Below, in pieces: positions 41,134-49,213 of a stretch of 64,000 nucleotides of DNA (positions are counted from its first letter, which is position 1; the number at the start of each line of letters is the position of its first letter). Origin of the DNA: Haloferula sp. BvORR071 (GTDB lineage Bacteria; Verrucomicrobiota; Verrucomicrobiia; Verrucomicrobiales; Akkermansiaceae); the NCBI RefSeq assembly GCF_000739615.1, contig NZ_BATP01000007.1, forward strand, positions 310,001-374,000, written 5' to 3'. The position numbers and the translations under genes are program-made. The notes beneath the pieces were generated by a model that saw nothing but the letters and a program-made list of their open reading frames with translations, did no database searches and was not told the origin of the DNA.

Positions 41134-41853
41134 ATGTCCGACATCACCCGTTACCGATTGCACCGGTCCTGCATATTTTGGGCCGGGATTGCGCTGCTGC
41201 TGTGTCTGGGCGGAGCGTGGTGCTACTCGTGGCGGCAGGTGGTTGCGCTGCGCCACGGTTCCACGACGGTCATGCACGCCAGTGGTGGCTTCACGGTGAC
41301 CCACAATCCCTTTGAGGAGAAATCCTGGGAGTTCTACCGCTCGGCCCCAGCGGAGCGGGTGCAGAGCATCCACTGGTCGCTTTTCCAGAAGCCCTATTCG
41401 CTGGCAGGCCAGGGTCTTGCCGCAAGCGGGCTCAAGCTGCAGCCCCGGACGCTAGAGCAGTGGCACCGCAGCTGGATCGCGACCTATCCCGCGGGGGTCT
41501 CGCTGACTTTCGTACCGGATTGGTTGATCGCGGTTTCGCTGCTTCTGCCGTGGGCCGGGATGATCGCCTGGCGGCTGCGCCGCGTGGAGCAAGCCGAGCC
41601 GATGGCGTGGATGGCCAGGGCCGAGCGGTTCGCGGAAGCGGCAGCGGCCAAGGCCCCCACCGTCAGGTCGGCACCCACGATTGAGCCGCCGCCGGTCCCA
41701 ACGCGTGCCGCCTTGGAAGCGCGCGAGCGGAAGAAAAGCATCTGGGCAAACATCGTGCCCCGCGGTATCGCGATGGCTCCGGGATCGCCTTGGAATTACG
41801 CCGGAGTGCCGCCGCTGACGGACACCCCGATGCCAGTCCAGCGGGAGAGCTGA
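41134..41853 (+). CDS. LHRS-FW two-TM protein, detached and extended copy
   Basis: A 239-aa membrane protein of the same family as the three tandem genes at 35091-36570. It has LHRSCIFWAGIALLLCLGGAW at the N-terminus, a middle exported domain (GGFTVTHNPFEEKSWEFYRS), and PDWLIAVSLLLPWAGMIAWR followed by LRRVEQ. It differs by about 85 extra C-terminal residues rich in Ala, Pro and charged groups, predicted disordered and cytoplasmic. ATG 41134 is chosen because the family signature starts seven residues later; an upstream ATG at 41080 is possible. It lies divergent from rsmE and convergent with dnaJ. Confidence 0.8.
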   Translation: MSDITRYRLHRSCIFWAGIALLLCLGGAWCYSWRQVVALRHGSTTVMHASGGFTVTHNPFEEKSWEFYRSAPAERVQSIHWSLFQKPYSLAGQGLAASGLKLQPRTLEQWHRSWIATYPAGVSLTFVPDWLIAVSLLLPWAGMIAWRLRRVEQAEPMAWMARAERFAEAAAAKAPTVRSAPTIEPPPVPTRAALEARERKKSIWANIVPRGIAMAPGSPWNYAGVPPLTDTPMPVQRES

Positions 41854-41927
41854 GCGGCCGGGCGGCAGGACCACCCAGCTACTAGAAAGATCGTAGATGG
41901 CAGTCTCCTGCCCTCCCGCGGCCCGCC

Positions 41928-43061
41928 CTACAGGTCGAAAAAGCGCCGGGCCTTCTGGAAGAAGGATTCCTGCATCGGGGAGTTGTGCTCGCCAATGGAC
42001 TCGGAGAAGGAGCGGAGCTTGTCCTGCTGCTCGGAGTTGAGCTTGGTCGGGACCTCGACTTGGACGCGCACGTGAAGGTCGCCCTTCCGGTGGGTGTTCA
42101 GGGCGGGAACGCCGCGCTCGCGCAGGCGGAAGAGCGTGCCACCCTGAGTGCCCGCGGGGATCTTGATCGAGGCCTTGCCGTCGAGGGTCGGAACCTCGAG
42201 CTCACCGCCGAGGGTGGCGGTGCTGAAGGGCATCGGCACTTCGCAGAAGAGGTCGTTGCCCTCGCGCTCGAAGACGTCGTGCTCCTTGACGTGGAGGAAG
42301 ACGTAGAGGTCGCCTGCCGCGCCTCCGCGCACGCCAGCATCGCCGTTGCCGGTCGAGCGCAGGCGGGTACCATCCTCGACCCCTCCGGGAATGCGGATCT
42401 TGATGCGGCTGGTCTTGTGCTTGCGGCCGTCGCCGCCGCAATTGCCGCAGGGATCGGTCACGGTCTCACCCGCGCCCCGGCATTCCGGGCAGGTGGTCTG
42501 TTGGATGAAGATGCCGGCTTGGCGCGCGACTACACCGCGACCGCCGCAGCTGGTGCAGGGCTTGGTGCCGCCGCCGCTTTTGGAACCGCTGGCACCGCAA
42601 TTTCCGCAGGGACCGAAGTGTTCGATCTCGAGCTCCTTCTCCGCACCGCGGGCTGCTTCTTCCAACGAGATTTCCAGGTCGTAGCGCAGGTCACTGCCGC
42701 GCTGCTTGCCGGAACCCTTGCGCCGGCCGCCACCGAAGAATTCCTCGAAGCCACCACCGAAGGCGCTGCCGAAGATCTGCGAGAAAACGTCCATCGGATC
42801 GTGGAAGCCGCCGCCACCACCACCGCCACCACCTTGGAAGGCGGCGTGGCCGTAGCGGTCGTAGGCCGCACGCTTGTCCGGATCGGCCAAGGCCTCATAG
42901 GCCTCGCCGAGTTCCTTGAACTTGTCCTCGGCCTCGTGGTCCCCCGGGTTCTTGTCCGGGTGGAACTTTACCGCAAGCTTGCGGTAGGCCTTCTTGATCT
43001 CCTCCGCACTGGCTTCGCGGTTGACACCCAGGATCTCGTAGTAGTCGCGCTTCGATGCCAT
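41928..43061 (-). CDS. dnaJ: Chaperone DnaJ
   Basis: Co-chaperone that delivers substrates to DnaK and stimulates its ATPase. The 377-aa type I layout is complete. The J-domain lies at residues 4-70 with HPD in [11 protein letters not shown] Gly/Phe-rich linker follows ([15 protein letters not shown]). There are four zinc-binding CxxCxGxG motifs ([32 protein letters not shown]) at about 150-215, then the C-terminal substrate-binding domains. It starts 5 bp after grpE, so they form one operon. dnaK is not in the window. Confidence 0.97.
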   Translation of the reverse strand: MASKRDYYEILGVNREASAEEIKKAYRKLAVKFHPDKNPGDHEAEDKFKELGEAYEALADPDKRAAYDRYGHAAFQGGGGGGGGGFHDPMDVFSQIFGSAFGGGFEEFFGGGRRKGSGKQRGSDLRYDLEISLEEAARGAEKELEIEHFGPCGNCGASGSKSGGGTKPCTSCGGRGVVARQAGIFIQQTTCPECRGAGETVTDPCGNCGGDGRKHKTSRIKIRIPGGVEDGTRLRSTGNGDAGVRGGAAGDLYVFLHVKEHDVFEREGNDLFCEVPMPFSTATLGGELEVPTLDGKASIKIPAGTQGGTLFRLRERGVPALNTHRKGDLHVRVQVEVPTKLNSEQQDKLRSFSESIGEHNSPMQESFFQKARRFFDL

Positions 43062-43066
43062 GGGGA

Positions 43067-43615
43067 TCAGTCTTCGCTAGGGGCCTTGGCCACCACCACG
43101 GTGGCCGGACGCAGCAGGCGGTCGCGCAGCATGAAGCCGCGGCGGTGGACCCGCAGGACCGTGCCATCCGCGACGCCTTCCGCCACTTCCTGCGACACCG
43201 CCTCGTGAATGTTCGGGTCGAAGGGCTTGCCCTCGGCCGGGATCTCGGTGACGCCGTTGTTGGAGAGGAAATCGTTCAACTGGCGGCGGACCATATCCAT
43301 GCCGATGTAGATCATCGACGACTTGTCCTGCGCCGCGGCGAGCATCCCCATCTCGAAGTTGTCGATCACCGGCAGGAGATCTTCGAGCAGGCCTTGGTTG
43401 GCATAGCGGATCGCGTCCTCGCGCTCGCGGGCGGAGCGCTTGCGGAAATTGTCCAGATCGGCGGCGGTACGCACCGCCAGCTCGCGCCACTTCATCACGT
43501 CCGCCTCCAGCTCCGCGTAGGGATCGCCCTCAAGGTTCTCACCTTGGGCTTGGGCTGCCTCGGCGGCGTTGGGGTCCAGCGTGTCCGTGATGTCGGGCTC
43601 GTCCTCGGGAGTCAT
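43067..43615 (-). CDS. grpE: Nucleotide exchange factor GrpE
   Basis: Releases ADP from DnaK so that the chaperone cycle can continue. The 182-aa protein has an acidic N-terminus, a long coiled-coil helix ([20 protein letters not shown] then [13 protein letters not shown]), and the C-terminal beta domain with the family signature [20 protein letters not shown] through [22 protein letters not shown] 43615 is used; GTG at 43633 would add six residues. It lies 5 bp upstream of dnaJ. I see no CIRCE element in the 127-bp upstream gap, so HrcA-type control is not supported. Confidence 0.95.
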   Translation of the reverse strand: MTPEDEPDITDTLDPNAAEAAQAQGENLEGDPYAELEADVMKWRELAVRTAADLDNFRKRSAREREDAIRYANQGLLEDLLPVIDNFEMGMLAAAQDKSSMIYIGMDMVRRQLNDFLSNNGVTEIPAEGKPFDPNIHEAVSQEVAEGVADGTVLRVHRRGFMLRDRLLRPATVVVAKAPSED

Positions 43616-43760
43616 GCGCGGCGTTCCTGCCACTGGTAAGGGCTGGCGTCAACCCCGCGAAACCCGGTTTTCCGCCTGCAAAGGTTTGGAGGGCGGGAAG
43701 AAAAGCCGCGCCCCGATCCGGGTAGTGCTGGCCTAGGAGGCTGGATCTCGCCCCCTGCGG

Positions 43761-44873
43761 CTATCTCAAAGGCATGCGGAAGGTGAAGCAGGTCTCCGCC
43801 CCCGTGGACGAGGCTTCCAAAGTCCCCTCATGGGCCTTCGCCACTTCCGCGGCAATGTAGAGTCCTAAGCCCAGTCCGTTTTGGCTGGATCTCACTTCTT
43901 CGCGCGTGAAGGGCTGGAAGAGGACCTTCAGGGTTTCCGGGGAGATGGGCTTGCCCTGATTACACACGCACAATTCGAAGTAACCATCTGACAAGGATGA
44001 GTGGATTTTCACCGACTGGTCCTGCGCCCCGTGGACCAAGGCATTGGCCACCAGATTCGAGGCGATCTGAGCGACGCGGGCGGGATCGCAATCGACCTGC
44101 AGCGGTCCGGCGATCTCCACCTCAATCGTTTTCTTGGGATGGGCGGTCCCGAGTTCATCGATGACGTGCCGCAGAACCGGCTCCAGATCGACCAAGGTCC
44201 GGTCCAGCACCATGCCGCCACCCAAACGGGCCCGCGCGAAATCCATCAGGTTTTCGATCAGCTCGGACATGCGCTTGGCACTGCGGTCCATTGTTGCCAG
44301 CAGCTTTTGCTGGCGTTCGCTCAGGGTGGCATTGGCCAGGATGACAACTCCCATCGTGATGGCGCCAAGCGGATTGCGTAGATCATGGCCAAGGGCGGCG
44401 ATGAACTGCTCGCGCAGGACGGCGGTGTCGCGTTCGCTCAGCAGGCTGTTCTCGGCGAGGTTTTTGGAAGCGAGGAGGTTCCGTTCATAGCTCCGTCTTT
44501 CGCTTGCCCGGTAAGCCGTCAGCCGGGTGAAAAGCAGCTCGCCTGCTGCGTTGCGGCGCTCGACGGCATTGACCAAAACCGGCAGGCGGGAGCCGTTCTG
44601 GCCTACCAGTTCCAAAGCCACCTCATCGAAATGACCCTGCATCCGCAACAGCGGGGCCAGATGCGTCTCCAGGAAGATCTTCCCGCCGATCGTGAGGAGT
44701 GACGAAAACCGCAGTCCCTTGAGGTCATCTGCTGCCATTCCGAGCCAGCCCGCCAAGCGCGAGTTGGCTCTCAGGATTTGGCCGTCGGCGGCAATGGTCG
44801 CGTAGCCGCAAAGCGCGTTCTCAAAGAAGTCTTCGAAATCCTCCACCAGGCCCCCTGACTCCTCCTGACTCAT
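43761..44873 (-). CDS. PAS-domain sensor histidine kinase coupled to RsbQ
   Basis: A 370-aa cytoplasmic kinase without membrane segments. An N-terminal PAS domain covers about residues 12-120 (NALCGYATIAADGQILRANS; GWLGMAADDLKGLRF). A short coiled linker leads to the dimerisation helix with H-box GHDLRNPLGAI (His163) and an HATPase domain (N-box ASNLVANALVHGA; G-box GLGLGLYIAAEVAKAH). No receiver domain or response regulator lies next to it. ATG 44873 overlaps the stop of the RsbQ-like gene (ATGA). In Bacillus, RsbQ pairs with the PAS phosphatase RsbP; here a PAS kinase takes that place. This suggests that the hydrolase supplies a ligand to the PAS domain, which is inference. Confidence 0.9.
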   Translation of the reverse strand: MSQEESGGLVEDFEDFFENALCGYATIAADGQILRANSRLAGWLGMAADDLKGLRFSSLLTIGGKIFLETHLAPLLRMQGHFDEVALELVGQNGSRLPVLVNAVERRNAAGELLFTRLTAYRASERRSYERNLLASKNLAENSLLSERDTAVLREQFIAALGHDLRNPLGAITMGVVILANATLSERQQKLLATMDRSAKRMSELIENLMDFARARLGGGMVLDRTLVDLEPVLRHVIDELGTAHPKKTIEVEIAGPLQVDCDPARVAQIASNLVANALVHGAQDQSVKIHSSLSDGYFELCVCNQGKPISPETLKVLFQPFTREEVRSSQNGLGLGLYIAAEVAKAHEGTLEASSTGAETCFTFRMPLR

Positions 44874-45655
44874 AGAAAGGACCGGATCGCGGCAATGGTT
44901 TCCTCCGGGGCGCTCAAGTTCGGACAATGGCCAGTGGCCTTCATCACGACCAAGGTGCTATTCGGCAGCCGGGCATGGACGTAGTCACCCACGCATAACG
45001 GCGCGATCACATCGTCCGAGCACTGGAGAATCAGGGCAGGGAGATCCACTTCTCCCAAGATTTCACGGGTATCCGAGAGGAAGGTGGCGCGGGCGAACTG
45101 TTTCGCAATCTCGGGATCGGTCCGGCAAAAGCTCTGGGCGAGTTCGTCCCCCAGTTCCGGGCGCTCCGGATTGCCCATGATCACCGGGGCCATCTCCATG
45201 GACCATCCCATGTGATTGCTCTCCAGCGATTCAAGCAGCTCGCCGATCTGATCGCGCGTGAAGCCCCCGGTGTATCCGTCCTCATCGATGTAGCAGGGCG
45301 AAGGCCCTACCAATACCAAGGCGCGGAACATTCCCGGAGCCTGGATCGACGCCATGATGCCGATCATGGCGCTGACCGAGTGCCCGACGAAGACCGCGTC
45401 CTTGAGGCCCAATTCCCTGCCGATTTCGACAAGATCGCCGGCGTAGCCTTCGAGACTCCCGTATTTGGCTTTGAGGTAGGCTCTCAAGTCGGAGCGCCCG
45501 GCACCAACGTGATCAAACAAGACCGTCCGGTATTGGTCCTCGAAGGCCGGTGCCACCAAGCGCCACATGTTTTGGTCGCAGCCGTAGCCGTGTGAAAAAA
45601 CAATCGCCGGGGCATCCTTCTTCCCTTGGAGAACGACGTGGTTGCGTTCAAGCAC
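44870..45655 (-). CDS. rsbQ: RsbQ-like alpha/beta hydrolase
   Basis: A 261-aa alpha/beta hydrolase very like Bacillus RsbQ, which is required for energy-stress activation through the PAS phosphatase RsbP. Features include HGYGCDQNMWRLVAPAFED, LFDHVGAGRSDLRAY, nucleophile Ser93 in FVGHSVSAMIG, VGPSPCYIDEDGYTGGF, acid Asp214 or Asp215 in QCSDDVIAP, and His243 in ATGHCPN. GTG 45655 is chosen: GGGAG lies eight bases upstream and the start then matches the family (LERNHVVLQG). The longer open frame upstream is Arg/Cys-rich and not protein-like. Its substrate is presumed small and hydrophobic by family precedent. Confidence 0.92.
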   Translation of the reverse strand: MLERNHVVLQGKKDAPAIVFSHGYGCDQNMWRLVAPAFEDQYRTVLFDHVGAGRSDLRAYLKAKYGSLEGYAGDLVEIGRELGLKDAVFVGHSVSAMIGIMASIQAPGMFRALVLVGPSPCYIDEDGYTGGFTRDQIGELLESLESNHMGWSMEMAPVIMGNPERPELGDELAQSFCRTDPEIAKQFARATFLSDTREILGEVDLPALILQCSDDVIAPLCVGDYVHARLPNSTLVVMKATGHCPNLSAPEETIAAIRSFL

Positions 45656-45823
45656 GCTCAATTCTCCCGCCCTTCTACTGCATGGATACGGACAGACACA
45701 CCGTCTTATCCGCCGTTTTCCACGCCCGCGCAAGAGCCGGGTCAGCGCAGTATCAGGAGTTTTTGTTAGGGTCGGTTTATAGATAGCCGTGAGCACGCCA
45801 AGCGGTCCGACACCCCACAGCCT

Positions 45824-47257
45824 TCACCGCTTCTCCATCGCCACCAAGGTAATATCGTCCGCCTGCTTCGCCTCACCCACGAACTTGGCCAACTCCTTCT
45901 CGACACTCTTGATCGCCGCCTCAGCCCCGAGCGGAGCATTCTCGCGAAAAGCATCCCGCAGGCGGTCCATCCCGAATTCCTCCCCCGCGGCATTGGTCGC
46001 TTCCTTCACGCCATCGGTGTGGAAGAGCAGGCAATCGCCCGGATTCATGTGGATCCGGTGGGCCTTGGTGACCCGCTCGAAGACATCGCCGCCATCGATT
46101 CCCAGCGCGAGGCCGGGCGGCTTGATCAGCACCACGCTCTTCTCCAGCGCCCGATAGAGCAGCGCGGGGTCATGGCCGGCGCGGGCAAGGTCCACGTCGC
46201 CGCTCTCGCCGTCGATGATGGCGTAGAAGAGGCTGATGAACATGTCCTCCTTGATGTCCGGGAAGATCTGGCGATTGACCCGGCCGAGGGCCTCCGCCGG
46301 GTTATCGTGGGCCCCGGCGAGCGAACGCAAAACGCTGCGGCACATGGCCATGATCAGGCCCGCGGCGACCCCCTTGCCGGAAACGTCGGCAATCACCACG
46401 CCGTGGCGGCCATTCCCGAGCTCCAAGTGGTCGTAATAGTCACCGCTGATGATCCGGGCGGGAACGTTCGTGCCGCTGACGCGGTAACCGGGGACCACTG
46501 GATCACCGGGCGGGAGAAGGACGCGCTGGACTTCGCGGGCATTGCGCAGTTCGCCTTCGATTTGGCGTTTCTCGCTGGCCTCGCGATGGACGAGGGCGTT
46601 GCCGATCGCGAAGGCCGATTGCTCGGCAACGGTCCGGAAAACCGCGAAATCGTTCTGGGTGAAGGGCGGGTCGTCCTTCGGGCGGGTCACGGCGAGAATG
46701 CCGAGGTCCTTCCCGCCATGGCGCAGCGGCGCGATCATCACGGTCACCTCGCAGCCAGGGAGGCCCGCACCGCGGAAAGCCTCATGGGCGGTCAGGTCGC
46801 GGATGTGCAGGGCCTCGCCCGCGGTGAGAACAGCCCCGAAAACTCCTTCATCCGCAGGCACTAGGGCAAGCCGGAGGTGACTGTCCAAGGCCCGGCGGTC
46901 GGTCGCCGCCTTTTTGCGGATCTCCTCCGGCAGGCTGACCAGCGGCGGGCAATCGGCGGAAAGGTAGCGTGGCTTGAGGTGCTGGCGGGCATCGTCCAGC
47001 AGGTAGAGCGCCCCGCCACGGGCCGCGACCACCTTGATCACCCCGTCCACGATCAGCCGGTAGAGGCCGGTCATGGTGGTATCACTGCCGATCGCCGAGC
47101 CGAGGTCGTGAAGAAAGGCGAACATCCGCTCTTCCTCGCCCACGACGGCCTTAATCTCCTCGTTCTTGGACCACAGCTGACCCTTCAGCCTACGGAAAAC
47201 CACCATCAGGCCGATCAAAGCGATCGCCAGCAGGAGGTAGGGAATGAAGGGCGGCAT
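45824..47257 (-). CDS. Membrane-anchored GAF-PP2C (SpoIIE/RsbU-type) phosphatase
   Basis: A 477-aa protein: one N-terminal membrane segment (about residues 5-21, YLLLAIALIGLMVVFRR), a GAF domain at about 40-220, a short linker helix (REASEKRQIEGELRNAREVQ) and a PP2C-type SpoIIE domain at about 240-475. Metal-binding residues lie in ISGDYYDHL, VIADVSGKGVAAGLIM and KQADDITLVAM; FHTDGVKEATN is also typical. Such phosphatases dephosphorylate STAS anti-anti-sigma proteins and switch partner-switching modules on. The gene for a STAS protein ends 15 bp upstream, so the enzyme and its likely substrate are co-transcribed. RsbQ and its kinase follow 168 bp downstream. Confidence 0.92.
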   Translation of the reverse strand: MPPFIPYLLLAIALIGLMVVFRRLKGQLWSKNEEIKAVVGEEERMFAFLHDLGSAIGSDTTMTGLYRLIVDGVIKVVAARGGALYLLDDARQHLKPRYLSADCPPLVSLPEEIRKKAATDRRALDSHLRLALVPADEGVFGAVLTAGEALHIRDLTAHEAFRGAGLPGCEVTVMIAPLRHGGKDLGILAVTRPKDDPPFTQNDFAVFRTVAEQSAFAIGNALVHREASEKRQIEGELRNAREVQRVLLPPGDPVVPGYRVSGTNVPARIISGDYYDHLELGNGRHGVVIADVSGKGVAAGLIMAMCRSVLRSLAGAHDNPAEALGRVNRQIFPDIKEDMFISLFYAIIDGESGDVDLARAGHDPALLYRALEKSVVLIKPPGLALGIDGGDVFERVTKAHRIHMNPGDCLLFHTDGVKEATNAAGEEFGMDRLRDAFRENAPLGAEAAIKSVEKELAKFVGEAKQADDITLVAMEKR

Positions 47258-47272
47258 CTCGACGCGGCCCCT

Positions 47273-47809
47273 TTATTCGGCCTTTCTTTCGCCTTCGGCG
47301 ACCTCTTTTTCGAGGATTCCGACAACGCCCGCGAACTTGCGGGCGTTTTCCGCATTCGCGGCGGAGAGGATTTTATGGGATTCCAGCACGTGCTTGGCCC
47401 GGTCCTGGTTTCCAATCGGGTGGCCCAGCTGGTAGGGCTCCAAGTGGGCCCGCACCTCATCCGCATGGCCGCGCCAGAGGGCTGCCGGCGGATCGATCTC
47501 AAGCAAACAGTCCAGTCCGAGGTCTTCGAGCGAGGTGCGGTTGCGCTCCCCTGCTCCGGCCACCTGGACCCCGCCGCTAGCGCCGAGCTTCGACAGGCGG
47601 GCCGAGAAACTGGCAAGCTGCCCCATGAAGGTGGAGTCCATGCCGGTGCAAGCTTCAAGGTCGATGACCAGACATCGTTCTCCCTCGGCGATGCGACTTT
47701 CGGCGCACTCCTTCATCACCGGACTGGTCACGAAGGAGCCTTTCCCCTCGCAGCGAATCCAGGTGAAGCCGTCGAAAATTCCGACTAAAATAGCGTTTTC
47801 TAAACTCAC
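47273..47809 (-). CDS. STAS-domain protein (anti-sigma-factor antagonist-like) with C-terminal extension
   Basis: A 178-aa protein. The STAS domain covers about residues 5-115, with LVIDLEACTGMDSTFMGQL placing Ser59 at the position phosphorylated in SpoIIAA/RsbV proteins. A helical extension of about 60 residues follows (KILSAANAENARKFAGVVGI) that is absent from minimal antagonists. It precedes the PP2C phosphatase gene by 15 bp. By family rules the unphosphorylated form would bind an anti-sigma or switch kinase. No RsbW-type kinase is present in the window, so its partner lies elsewhere, or the PAS kinase is involved in an unusual way. Confidence 0.85.
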   Translation of the reverse strand: MSLENAILVGIFDGFTWIRCEGKGSFVTSPVMKECAESRIAEGERCLVIDLEACTGMDSTFMGQLASFSARLSKLGASGGVQVAGAGERNRTSLEDLGLDCLLEIDPPAALWRGHADEVRAHLEPYQLGHPIGNQDRAKHVLESHKILSAANAENARKFAGVVGILEKEVAEGERKAE

Positions 47810-47897
47810 GGAGAGGGACCGAACCTACTTGAGACCGGGTTACATTAAATTCCGCCTAGGCATGCGGTCAACCGTGCATCGCGGGTAAAAGGAGCTT

Positions 47898-48359
47898 TTA
47901 TCGCCACAAATACGACTGGCGGGAGGCAACCTCGCGGCCTTCGCGGTAAAGTTTGCAGCGCCAAGCCAAGATCTTCCCCCCTTTCTGGTAGTCTTGGCCG
48001 ATGATGGCGAACTCGGCCCGTCCCTTGCTTTGGCCCGCGGGGATGTCGTGGGTCATCTTCTTGACCCGGCTGCCGGTGAGGCCCTGTTGGAACTCGAAGA
48101 CGATCTTGCCGGGGCCGCTGCCGGATTTGTCGTTGTAGAACACGGTGTAATAGTAGCCGAGGCGCTCGCCTTGCTCCTTCACGCCGATCGCGCCGTGCAT
48201 GCGGCGCTGGTATTCACCATGGATCATCGGGTCGTCTCCCTCGTCGGAGCTGCCGATCTCGCGGATGTGCAGCGGGCGGATGTCCAGGACCCGCGGGGCG
48301 CCGCAGGACAGGAGGGCAAGTGCCGGTAGCATCACCGCGAGGGGTTTCCAGAGCTTCAT
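47898..48359 (-). CDS. Lipoprotein, unrecognised
   Basis: A 153-aa protein with a signal peptide ending in a lipobox (LALLSC, Cys at about residue 19). The body is a single beta-rich domain (GYYYTVFYNDKSGSGPGKIV; ILAWRCKLYREGREV). I do not recognise a family. ATG 48368, three codons earlier, is also possible. It lies 88 bp upstream of the STAS gene on the same strand and divergent from the Fur-family gene. A link with either is not shown. Confidence 0.78.
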   Translation of the reverse strand: MKLWKPLAVMLPALALLSCGAPRVLDIRPLHIREIGSSDEGDDPMIHGEYQRRMHGAIGVKEQGERLGYYYTVFYNDKSGSGPGKIVFEFQQGLTGSRVKKMTHDIPAGQSKGRAEFAIIGQDYQKGGKILAWRCKLYREGREVASRQSYLWR

Positions 48360-48494
48360 CTGCCGCATTCAAGCAAGCCCCCGCGCCTTGCCAACCCGGA
48401 AGTGCCGGTCTCCAACAATCCGCCCGCGACGACGCCGTCACTTGGCGCGCTTCATTCTTTCCCGCGGCGGGGAAGTCCCCTTAAGCTCGCCCTT

Positions 48495-48998
48495 GTGGAA
48501 CAGGCCATCCTCGACCGACTCGACATCTTCATCCGCAAGAAAGGGCTGCGGCGCACCCCGCAGCGCGACGCAATCGTGCGCACCGCCTTCGCCAGCGATG
48601 AACATTTCACCTCCGAGGAGCTCTTCGACCGCTCACGCAAGGCCAATGCCGGGGTCTCCCGCGCCACCGTCTACCGAACCATCTCCCTGCTGGTGGAGGC
48701 CGGGCTGCTGCACGAAATCGACCTCGGCGGCGACCTGAAGACCTACGACCCGAATTTCGTCGAGAAGCCGGCTCACAATCACCTCGTCTGCATCGATTGC
48801 GGCAAGGTGGTGGAGTTTGCCGACTCCCATCTGGAGCTGCTGAACGACTGCCTGACTCGCCGCATGGGCTTCCGCCCGGTGCGGCAGTCGATCAAGATCG
48901 AGGCCTGCTGCGAGCAACTCCGGACCAAGGGTGTCTGCCCGAACCTGATCAAGGCCCGGGTGACCGGGAAGCGGCTGCCTACGCAGAAGCGGGGCTGA
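48495..48998 (+). CDS. Fur-family metal-responsive regulator
   Basis: A 167-aa cytoplasmic repressor-type protein. The winged-helix DNA-binding domain covers about residues 15-90 (GLRRTPQRDAIVRTAF; ANAGVSRATVYRTISLLVEA). The dimerisation domain carries HNHLVCIDCGKVVEF with the first structural Cys pair. The second canonical CxxC is not present as a pair; the tail instead has CCEQLRTKGVCPNL. Fur proteins bind DNA with Fe, Zn or Mn; this one could be Fur, Zur or PerR and the sequence does not decide. GTG 48495 starts on a helix (EQAILDRLDIFI). The frame is open 93 bp further up, but that part is Pro/Ser-rich. Confidence 0.88.
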   Translation: MEQAILDRLDIFIRKKGLRRTPQRDAIVRTAFASDEHFTSEELFDRSRKANAGVSRATVYRTISLLVEAGLLHEIDLGGDLKTYDPNFVEKPAHNHLVCIDCGKVVEFADSHLELLNDCLTRRMGFRPVRQSIKIEACCEQLRTKGVCPNLIKARVTGKRLPTQKRG

Positions 48999-49000
48999 AA

Positions 49001-49164
49001 GTGGCGCGGCCTCTCCAGAGCCGCGACCGGGTGGGTGTGCGCTTTGCCGGGAAGCTGGCGAAGCAGTGGCGTGTCGGCGACTAGAGAAGGCACACCTCCG
49101 AGCTTAGCTGTCGTTTTCTCGTCTCGTGGATCGCACGGTCGCGACTCTGGAGAGGCCGCGCCAC
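49001..49164. repeat. Long inverted repeat (29-bp arms) between the Fur gene and argH
   Basis: The left arm 49001-49029 (GTGGCGCGGCCTCTCCAGAG then CCGCGACCG) is matched in inverse at 49136-49164 with one mismatch in 29 bases. About 106 bp lie between, without a gene. It starts two bases after the Fur-gene stop and ends 49 bp before argH. A small non-autonomous mobile element, a REP-type pair or a long 3' structure are all possible. Confidence 0.8.
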
Positions 49165-49213
49165 TTCATTTTCCCTTGCCTCCTCCCCGCCCCTGCCCGC
49201 TACTTCCGCCGCC

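Noticed and set aside
41854..41927. Terminator between the detached LHRS gene and dnaJ
   Set aside because: GGCAGGA and TCCTGCC can pair, but the stem is short and interrupted and there is no T-run.
43616..43760. CIRCE element upstream of grpE
   Set aside because: I looked for TTAGCACTC-N9-GAGTGCTAA and found nothing similar in the gap.
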